Position numbers and translations under genes: made by a program. From assembly GCA_036172665.1 (NCBI GenBank), contig JAYKNF010000014.1, forward strand, positions 124,001 through 188,000: a stretch of 64,000 nucleotides of DNA, in the 5' to 3' direction. Under the pieces are notes generated by a model, which made no database searches, had not been told where the DNA came from, and worked only from the letters and a program-made list of their open reading frames with translations. The stretch's first letter is position 1, and every line of letters starts with the position of its first letter. This document shows, one piece after another, positions 53,436 to 62,950 of this stretch. Source of the stretch: Prosopocoilus inquinatus (taxonomy: Eukaryota > Arthropoda > Insecta > Coleoptera > Lucanidae).

Positions 53436-56400
53436 CCTTACTTATCTATCATGTTATTTGACGTTTCGATGGACTCCAGTAACTCTCATGTGAGATACGA
53501 CGTTTTCGGACCCAGCAGAAGCTGGAAATAGTTTTAAACGAAACAACACGTATTAGCGTTGTTCCTGTGATGTATCTAATCGATCCTTACTCATCTATCA
53601 TGTTATTTGACGTTTGGATGGACTCCAGTAACTCTGATGTGAGATACAAAGTTTTTGGACGCAGCAGAAGCTGGAAATAGTTTTGAACGAAATAACACGT
53701 ATTAGCGTTGTTCCTGTGATGTATCTAATCGATCCTTGCTCATCTATCATGTTATTTGACATTCGGACGGACTCCAGTAACTCTGATGAGAGATACAAAG
53801 TTCTCGGACGCAGTAGAAACTGGAAATAGTTTTGAACGAAGCAACACGTATTAGCGTTGTTCCTGTGATGTATCTAAACGATCCTTACTTATCTAACATG
53901 TTATTTGACGTTTGTATGGACTCCAGTAAGTCTGATGTGAGATACAAAGTTTTTGGACGCAGCAGGAGCTGGAAATAGTTTTAAACGAAACAACACGTAT
54001 TAGCGTTGTTCCTGTGCTGTATCTAATCGATCCTTACTCATATATCATGTTATTTGGCGTTTCGATATACTCCAGTAGCTCTGATGTGAGATACGACGTT
54101 TTCGGACGCAGCAGAAGCTGGAAATAGTTTTAAACGAAACAACACGCATTAGCGTTGTTCCTGTGATGTATCTAATCGATCCTTACTCATCTATCATGTT
54201 ATTTGGCGTTTCGATGGACTCCAGTAACTTTGATGTGAGATACGAAGTTCTCGGACGCAGCTGAAGCTAGAAATAGTTTTAAACGAAACAACACGCATTA
54301 GCGTTGTTCCTGTGATGCATCTAATCGATCCTTACTTATCTATCATGTTATTTGACGTTTGGATGGACTCCAGTAACCCTGACGTGAGATACGAATTTCT
54401 CGGACGCAGCAGAAGCTGGAAATAGTTTTAAACGAAACAACACGTATTAGCGTTGTTCCTGTGATGTATCTAATCGATCCTTACTCATCTATCATGTTAT
54501 TTGACGTTTGGATGGACTCCAGTAACTCTGATGAGAGATACCAAGATTTCGGACGCAGCAGAATCTGGAAATAGTTTTGAACGAAACAACACCTATTAGC
54601 GTTGTTCCTGTGATGTATCTAAACGATCCTTACTTATCTAACATGTTATTTAACGTTTGGATGGACTCCAGTAAGTCTGATGTGAGATACAAAGTTCTCG
54701 GACGCAGCTGAAGCTGGGAATAGTTTTAAATGAAACAACACGTATTAGCGTTGTTCCTGTGATGTATCTAATCGATCTTTACTCATCTATCATGTTATTT
54801 GGCGTTTCGATAGACTCCAGTAGCTCTGATGTGAGATACGACGTTTTCATACGCAGCAGCAGCTGGAAATAGTTTTAAACGAAACAACACATATTATCGT
54901 TATTCCTGTGATGTATCTAATCGATCCTTACTCATCTATCATATTATTTGACGTTTGGACGGACTCCAGTAACTCTGATGTGAGATACAAAGTTATCGGA
55001 CGCAGCAGAAGCTGGAAATAGTTTTGAACGAAACAACACGTATTGGCGTTGTTCCTGTGCTGTATCTAATCGATCCTTACTCATATATCATGTTATTTGG
55101 CGTTTCGATGGATTCTAGTAACTCTGATGTGAGATACGACGTATTCGGACGCAGCAGAAGCTGGAAATAGTTTTAAACGAAACAACACGTATTAGCGTTG
55201 TTCCTGTGATGTATCTAATCGATCCTTACTCATCTATCATGTTATTTGACGTTTGGATGAACTCCAGTAACTCTGATGAGAGATACAAAGATTTCGGACG
55301 CAGCAGAAGCTGGAAATAGTTTTGAACGAAACAACACATATTAGCGTTGTTCCTGTGATGTATCTAAACAATCCTTACTTATCTAACATGTTATTTGACA
55401 TTTCGATGGACTCCAGTAACTCTGATGTGATATACGACGTTTTCGGACGCAGCAGCAGCTGGAAATAGTTTTAAACGAAACAACACATATTAGCGTTGTT
55501 CCTGTGATGTATCTAATCGATCCTTACTCATCTATCATGTTATTTGTCGTTTGGACGGACTCCAGTAACCCTGATGTGAGATACAAAGTTATCGGACGCA
55601 GCAGAAGCTGGAAATAGTTTTGAACGAAACAACACGTATTAGCGTTGTTCCTGTGCTGTATCTAATCGATCCATACTTATCTATCATGTTATTTGACGTT
55701 TCGATGGACTCCAGTAACTCTGATGTGAGATACGACGTTTTCGGACGCAGCAGAAGCTGGAAATAGTTTTAAACGAAACAACACATATTAGCGTTGTTCC
55801 TGTGATGTATCTAATCGATCCTTACTCATCTATCATGTTATTTGACGTTTGGACGGACTCCAGTAACTCTGATGGGAGATACAAAGTTCTCGGACGCAGT
55901 AGAAACTGGAAATAGTTTTGAACGAAGCAACACGTATTAGCGTTGTTCCTGTGATGTATCTAAACGATCCTTACTTATCTAACATGTTATTTGGCGTTTC
56001 GATGGACTCCAGTAGCTCTGATGTGAGATACAAAGTTCTCGGTCGCAGTAGAAACTGGAAATAGTTTTGAACGAAGCAACACGTATTAGCGTTGTTCCTG
56101 TGATGTAACTAAACGATCCTTACTTATCTAACATGTTATTTGGCGTTTCGATGGACTCCAGTAACTCTGACGTGATATACGACGTTTTCGGACGCAGCAG
56201 CAGCTGGAAATACTTTTAAACGAAACAACACATATTAGCGTTGTTCCTGTGATATATCTAATCGATCCTTACTCATCTATCATGTTATTTGACGTTTGGA
56301 CGGACTCCAGTAACCCTGATGTGAGATACAAAGTTATCGGACGCAGCAGAAGCTGGAAATAGTTTTGAACGAAACAAGACGTATTAGCGTTGTTCCTGTG

Positions 56401-57019
56401 CTGTATCTAAACGATCCATACTTATCTATCATGTTATTTGACGTTTCGATGGACTCCAGTAACTCTGATGTAAGATACGAAGTTTTCGGACGCAGCAGAA
56501 GCTGGAAATAGTTTTAAACAAAACAACACATATTAGCGTTGTTCCTGTGATATATCTAATCGATCCTTACTCATCTATCATGTTATTTGACGTTTGGACG
56601 GACTCCAGTAACCCTGATGTGAGATACAAAGTTATCGGACGCAGCAGAAGCTGGAAATAGTTTTGAACGAAACAACACGTATTAGCGTTGTTCCTGTGCT
56701 GTATCTAATCGATCCATACTTATCTAACATGTTATTTAACGTTTGGATGGACTCCAGTAAGTCTGATGTGAGATACAAAGTTCTCGGACGCAGCTGAAGC
56801 TGGGAATAGTTTTAAATGAAACAACACGTATTAGCGTTGTTCCTGTGATGTATCTAATCGATCCTTACTCATCTATCATGTTATTTGACGTTTGGATGAA
56901 CTCCAGTAACCCTGATGTGAGATACAAAGTTATCGGACGCAGCAGAAGCTGGAAATAGTTTTGAACGAAACAACACGTTTTAGCGTTGTTCCTGTGCTGT
57001 ATCTAATCGATCCATACTT
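53428..57019 (-). repeat. Inverted arm, segment 1 (HOR 3-like monomers)
   Basis: About 24 monomers, mostly types of the 40-45 kb domain. Five consecutive units at about 53.6-54.3 kb are the inverted equivalents, in the same order, of units at about 41.36-42.1 kb: TTCAGCTGCGTCC with ATCAAAG, GATATATGAG with GAGCTAC, TCCAAAAAC with CAGACTTAC and CATGTTAG, TTTCTACTGCG with GTCCG, then TCCAAAAAC with CAGAGTTAC. Towards the right end a two-monomer unit repeats at 298 bp (AACCCTGATG at 56312, 56610 and 56908). Confidence 0.85.
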
Positions 57020-57151
57020 GTTCCTGTAATGTATCTAATCGATCCTTACTCATCTATCATGTTATTTGACGTTTGGACAGACTCCAGTAACTCTGATGTG
57101 AGATACAAAGTTATCGGACGCAGCAGAAGCTGGAAATAGTTTTGAACGAAA
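56971..57151 (-). repeat. 181 bp monomer with 32 bp internal duplication
   Basis: Landmarks 56971 and 57152 are 181 bp apart. The segment GTTCCTGTGCTG...CATACTT (56988-57019) is followed directly by a second version, GTTCCTGTAATG...CCTTACTC (57020-57051). The two versions differ in type (GTGCTG against GTAATG), so the extra length comes from joining two different monomers out of register, not from simple slippage. Only this unit is longer than 149 bp among those I measured. Confidence 0.93.
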
Positions 57152-59220
57152 CAACACGTATTAGCGTTGTTCCTGTGATGTATCTAAACGATCCTTACTT
57201 ATCTAACATGTTATTTGACGTTTGGATGGACTCCAGTAAGTCTGATGTGAGATACAAAGTTTTTGGACGCAGCAGGAGCTGGAAATAGTTTTAAACGAAA
57301 CAACACGTATTAGCGTTGTTCCTGTGCTGTATCTAATCGATACTTACTTATCTATCATGTTATTTGACGTTTCGATGGACTCCAGTAACTCTGATATGAG
57401 ATACGAAGCTTTCGGACGCAGCAGAAGCTGGAAATAGTTTTAAACGAAACAACACGTATTAGCGTTGTTCCTGTGATGTATCTAATCGATCCTTACTCAT
57501 CTATCATGTTATTTGACGTTTGGATGGACTCCATTAACTCTGATGTGAGATACAAAGTATTTGGACGCAGCAGGAGCTGGAAATAGTTTTAAACGAAACA
57601 ACACGTATTAGCGTTGTTCCTGTGCTGTATCTAATCGATCCTTACTTATCTATCATGTTATTTGACGTTTGGATGGACTCCAGTAACTCTGATGTGAGAT
57701 ACGACGTTTTCGGACGCAGCAGAAGCTGGAAATAGTTTTAAACGAAACAACACGTATTAGCGTTGTTCCTGTGATGTATCTAATCGATCCTTACTCATCT
57801 ATGATGTTATTTGACGTTTGGGTGGGCTCCAGTAACTCTGATGAGAGATACAAAGATTTCGGACGCAGCAGAAGCTGGAAATACTTTTGAACGATACACC
57901 ACCTATTAGCGTTGTTCCTGTGATGTATCTAAACGATCCTTACTTATCTAACATGTTATTTGACGTTTGGATGGACTCCAGTGTGTCCGATGTGAGATAC
58001 AAAGTTTTGGGACTCAGCAGGAGCTGGAAATAGTTTTAAACGAAACAACACGTATTAGCGTTGTTCCTGTGCTGTATCTAATCGATCCTTACTTATCTAT
58101 CATGTTATTTGACGTTTGGATGGACTCCAGTAACCCTGACGTGAGATACGAAGTTCTCGGACGCAGCAGAAGCTGGAAATAGTTTTAAACGAAGCAACAG
58201 GCATTAGCGTTGTTCCTGTGATGTATCTAATCGATCCTTACTCATCTATCATGTTATTTGACGTTTCGATGGACTCCAGTAACTCTGATGTGAGATACGA
58301 CGTTTCCGGACGCAGCAGAAGCTGGAAATAGTATTAAACGAAACAACACGTATTAGCGTTGTTCCTGTGATGTATCTAATCGATCCTTACTCATCTATCA
58401 TGTTATTGGACGTTTGGATGGACTCCAGTAACTAGGATGAGAGATACAAAGATTTCGGACGCAGCAGAAGCTGGAAATAGTTTTGAACGAAACAACACCT
58501 ATTAGCGTTGTTCCTGTGATGTATCTAAACGATCCTTACTTATCTAACATGTTATTTAACGTTTGGATACACTCCAGTAAGTCTGATGTGAGATACAAAG
58601 TTTTTGGACGCAGCAGGAGCTGGAAATAGTTTTAAACGAAACAACACGTATTAGCGTTGTCCCTGTGCTGTATCTAATCGATCCTTACTTATCTATCATG
58701 TTATTTGACGTTTGGATGGACTCCAGTAACTCTGATGTGAGATACGACGTTTTCGGACGCAGCAGGAGCTGGAAATAGTTTTAAACGAAACAACACGTAT
58801 TAGCGTTGTTCCTGTGATGTATCTAATCGATCCTTACTTAGCTACTATGTTATTTGACGTTTCGATGGACTCCAGTAACTCTAATGTGAGATATGAAATT
58901 TTCAGACGCAGCAGCAGCTGGAAATAGTTTGAAACGAAACAACACATATTAGCGTTGTTCCTGTGATGTATCTAAACGATCCTTACTCATCTATCATGTT
59001 ATTTGACGTTTGGACGGACTCCAGTAACTCTGATGGGATATACAAAGTTCTCGGACGCAGTAGAAGCTGGAAATAGTTTTGAACGAAACAACACGTATTA
59101 GCGTTGTTCCTGTGATGTATCTAAACGATCCTTACTTATCTAACATGTTATTTGACGTTTGGATGGACTCCAGTAAGTCTGATGTGAGATACAAAGTTTT
59201 TGGACGCAGCAGGAGCTGGA
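57052..59220 (-). repeat. Inverted arm, segment 2 (HOR 2-like monomers)
   Basis: Read on the - strand from about 58.65 kb to 57.05 kb, the units run: GTGTATCC; CATCCTAG; CGGAAACG; GCCTGTTGCTTCG; CACACTGG; GGTGGTGTATCG; GAAAACGTCG; TCCAAA-type; a GAAAAC/GAAAGC type; CAGACTTAC with CATGTTAG; GATAAC with CTGTCC; CATTACAGG. The first half matches 15.06-15.75 kb and 28.3-29.0 kb, the second half 26.17-27.05 kb. This ordered agreement identifies the block as an inverted relative of HOR 2. The segment from 58.65 to 59.2 kb is ordinary monomers. Confidence 0.83.
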
Positions 59221-61229
59221 AATAGTTTTAAACGAAACAACACGTATTAGCGTTGTTCCTGTGCTGTATCTAATCGATCCTTACTCATCTATCATGTTAT
59301 TTGGCGTTACGATGGACTCCAGTAACTTAGATGTGAGATACGAAGTTCTCGGACGCAGCTGAAGCTAGAAATAGTTTTAAACGAAACAACATGCATTAGC
59401 GTTGTTCCTGTGATGTATCTAATCGATCCTTACTTATCTATCATGTTATTTGACGTTTGGATGGACTCCAGTAACCCTGACTTTAGATACGAAGTTCTCG
59501 GACGCAGCCGAAGCTGGAAATAGTTTTAAACGAAACAACACGTATTAGCGTTGTTCCTGTGATGTATCTAATCGATCCTTACTCATCTATCATGTTATTT
59601 GACGTTTGGATGGACTCCATAACTCTGATGTGAGATACAAAGTTTTTGGACGCAGCAGAAGCTGGAAATAGTTTGAAACGAAACAACACATATTAGCGTT
59701 GTTCCTGTGATGTATCTAATCGATCCTTACTCATCAATCATGTTATTTGACGTTTGGATGGACTCCAGTAAGTCTGATGTGAGATACAAAGTTTTTGGAC
59801 GCAGCAGGAGCTGGAAATAGTTTTAAACGAAACAACACGTATTAGCGTTGTTCCTGTGCTGTATCTAATAGATAATTACTTATCTATCATGTTATTTGAC
59901 GTTTCGATGGACTCCAGTAACTCTGATGTGAGATACGACGTTTTCGGACGCAGCAGAAGCTGGAAATAGTTTTAAACGAAGCAACACGTATTGGCGTTGT
60001 TCCTGTGATATATCTAATCGATCCTTACTCATCTATCATGTTATTTGACGTTTGGATGGACTCCAGTAACTCTGATGTGAGATACAAAATTTTTGGACGC
60101 AGCAGAAGCTGGAAATAGTTTTGAACGAAACAACACCTATTAGCGTTGTTCCTGTGATGTATCTAATCGATCCTTACTTAGCTACTATGTTATTTGACGT
60201 TTCGATGGACTCCAGTAACTCTAACGTGAGATACGAAATTTTCCGACGCAGCAGCAGCTGGAAATAGTTTTAAACGAAACAACACGTATTAGCGTTGTTC
60301 CTGTGCTGTATCTAATCGATCCTTACTCATCTATCATGTTATTTGGCGTTACGATGGACTCCAGTAACTTAGATGTGAGATACGAAGTTCTCGGACGCAG
60401 CTGAAGCTAGAAATAGTTTTAAACGAAACAACATGCATTATCGTTGTTCCTGTGATGTATCTAATCGATCCTTACTTATCTATCATGTTATTTGACGTTT
60501 GGATGGACTCCAGTAACCCTGACTTTAGATACGAAGTTCTCGGACGCAGCCGAAGCTGGAAATAGTTTTAAACGAAACAACACGTATTAGCGTTGTTCCT
60601 GTGATGTATCTAATCGATCCTTACTCATCTATCATGTTATTTGACGTTTGGATGGACTCCAGTAACTCTGATGTGAGATACAAAGTTTTTGGACGCAGCA
60701 GAAGCTGGAAATAGTTTTGAACGAAACAACACGTATTAGCGTTGTTCCTGTGATGTATCTAATCAATCCTTACTTAGCTACTATGTTATTTGACGTTTCG
60801 ATGGACTCCAGTAACTCTAATGTGAGATACGAAATTTTCGGACGCAGCAGCAGCTGTAAATAGTTTGAAACGAAACAACACATATTAGCGTTGTTCCTGT
60901 GATGTATCTAATCGATCCTTACTCATCAATCATGTTATTTGACGTTTGGATGGACTCCAGTAAGTCTGATGTGAGATACAAAGTTTTTGGACGCAGCAGG
61001 AGCTGGAAATAGTTTTAAACGAAACAACACGTATTAGCGTTGTTCCTGTGCTGTATCTAATAGATAATTACTTATCTATCATGTTATTTGACGTTTCGAT
61101 GGACTCCAGTAACTCTGATGTGAGATACGAAGTTTTCGGACGCAGCAGAAGCTGGAAATAGTTTTAAACGAAGCAACACGTATTGGCGTTGTTCCTGTGA
61201 TATATCTAATCGATCCTTACTCATCTATC
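59221..61229 (-). repeat. Inverted arm, 7/8-monomer repeat (two copies)
   Basis: GGCGTTACG at 59303 and 60345 and CTTTAGATAC at 59481 and 60523 are 1042 bp apart, which is 7 x 149 less one base. GATAATTA at 59871 and 61063 is 1192 bp apart, 8 x 149, because copy 2 holds one more monomer. The shared block covers about 59.22-60.04 kb and 60.26-61.23 kb. One monomer, 59536-59683, is 148 bp (CTCCATAAC for CTCCAGTAAC), which explains the missing base. Types correspond to the AATGCATG, TTCGGCTGCG and CATAGTAGC units of HOR 2. Confidence 0.87.
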
Positions 61230-62950
61230 ATGTTATTTGGCGTTTCGATGGACTCCAGTAGCTCTGATGTGAGATACGACGTTTTCGGACGCAGCAGAAG
61301 CTGGAAATAGTTTTAAACGAAACAACACGCATTAGCGTTGTTCCTGTGATGTATCTAATCGATCCTTACTTAGCTACTATGTTATTTGACGTTTCGATGG
61401 ACTCCAGTAACTCTAATGTGAGATACGACGTTTTCGGACGCAGCAGAAGCTGGAAATAGTTTTAAACGAAACAACACGTATTAGCGTTTTTCCTGTGATG
61501 TATCTAATCGATCCTTACTTATCTAACATGTAATTTAAAGTTTGGATGGACTCCAGTAAGTCTGATGTGAGATAAAAAGTTTTTGGAAGCAGCAGGAGCT
61601 GGAAATAGTTTTAAACGAAACAACACGTATTAGCGTTGTTCCTGTGATGTATCTAAACGATCCTTACTTATCTAACATGTTATTTGACGTTTGGATGGAC
61701 TCCAGTGTGTCTGATGTGAGATACAAAGTTTTGGGACGCAGCAGGAGCTGGAAATAGTTTTAAACGAAACACCACGTATTAGCGTTGTTCCTGTGGTGTA
61801 TCTAATCGATCCTTACTTATCTATTATGTTATTTGACGTTTGGATGGACTCCAGTAACCCTGACGTGAGATACGAATTTCTCGGACGCAGCAGAAGCTGG
61901 AAATAGTTTTAAACGAAACGACACGCATTAGCGTTGTTCCTGTGAAGTATCTAATCGATCCTTACTCATCTATCATGTTATTTGGCGTTTCGATGGACTC
62001 CAGTAACTTAGATGTGAGATACGAAGTTTTCGGACGCAGCAGGAGCTGGAAATAGTTGTAAACGAAACAACACGTTTTAGCGTTGTTCCTGTGCTGTATC
62101 TAATCGATCCTTACTTATCTATCATGTTATTTGACGTTTCGATGGGCTCCAGTAACTCTGATGTGAGATACGACGTTTTCGGACGCAGCAGAAGCTGGAA
62201 ATAGTTTTAAACGAAACAACACGTTTAAGCGTTGTTCCTGTGCTGTATCTAATAGATCCTTACTTATCTATTATGTTATTTGACGTTTCGATGGGCTCCA
62301 GTAACTCTGATGTGAGATACGACGTTTTCGGACGCAGCAGAAGCTGGAAATAGTTTTAAACGAAACAACACGAATTAGCGATGTTCCTGTGATGTATCTA
62401 ATCGATCCTTACTTATCTATCATGTTATTTGACGTTTCGATGGGCTCCAGTAACTCTGATGTGAGATTCGACGTTTTCGGACGCAGCAGAAGCTGGAAAT
62501 AGTTTTGAACGAAACAACACGCATTAGCGTTGTTCCTGTGATGTATCTAATCGATCCTTACTTAGCTACTATGTTATTTGACGTTTCGATGGACTCCAGT
62601 AACTCTAATGTGAGATACGAAATTTTCGGACGCAGCAGAAGCTGGAAATAGTTTTAAACGAAACAACACGCATTGGCGTTGTTCCTGTGATATATCTAAT
62701 CGATCCTTACTCATCTATCATGTTATTTGGCGTTTCGATGAACTCCAGTAACTTAGATGTGAGATACGAAGTTCTCGGACCCAGCTGAAGCTAGAAATAG
62801 TTTTAAACGAAACAACACGCATTAGCTTTGTTCCTGTGCTGTATCTAATCGATCCTTACTTATCTATCATGTTATTTGACATTTCGATGGACTCCAGTAA
62901 CTCTGATGTGAGATACGATGTTTTCGGACGCAGCAGCAGCTGGAAATAGT
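61230..62950 (-). repeat. Inverted arm, segment with HOR 4/HOR 1-like monomers
   Basis: Three successive units at about 62.13-62.46 kb carry CGATGGGCTCC, the complement of the GGAGCCCATCG end. Read on the - strand from 62.65 to 61.9 kb the order is: CATAGTAGC type; TTCAAAAC with GAAAACGTCG; CATCGCTAA type; AAACGTG type; TTTACAACT-equivalent with ATCTAAG; CAGGGTTAC type. The same order is found at 45.37-46.1 kb and near 1.8-2.3 kb. The block is thus an inverted relative of the HOR 1/HOR 4 family. Confidence 0.82.

Noticed and set aside
53300..53560. Transposon or unique insert at the orientation switch
   Set aside because: The junction is direct: each flank is recognisable monomer up to the last base, with no terminal repeats or target duplication.
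53598..53798. 66-codon open reading frame on the - strand
   Set aside because: Satellite read in the monomer's own sense. A few substitutions happen to remove stops; nothing resembles a gene.
57967..58182. 71-codon open reading frame on the + strand
   Set aside because: Lies on the antisense of the inverted satellite. Its internal repetition reflects the 149 bp unit. No motif is recognised.
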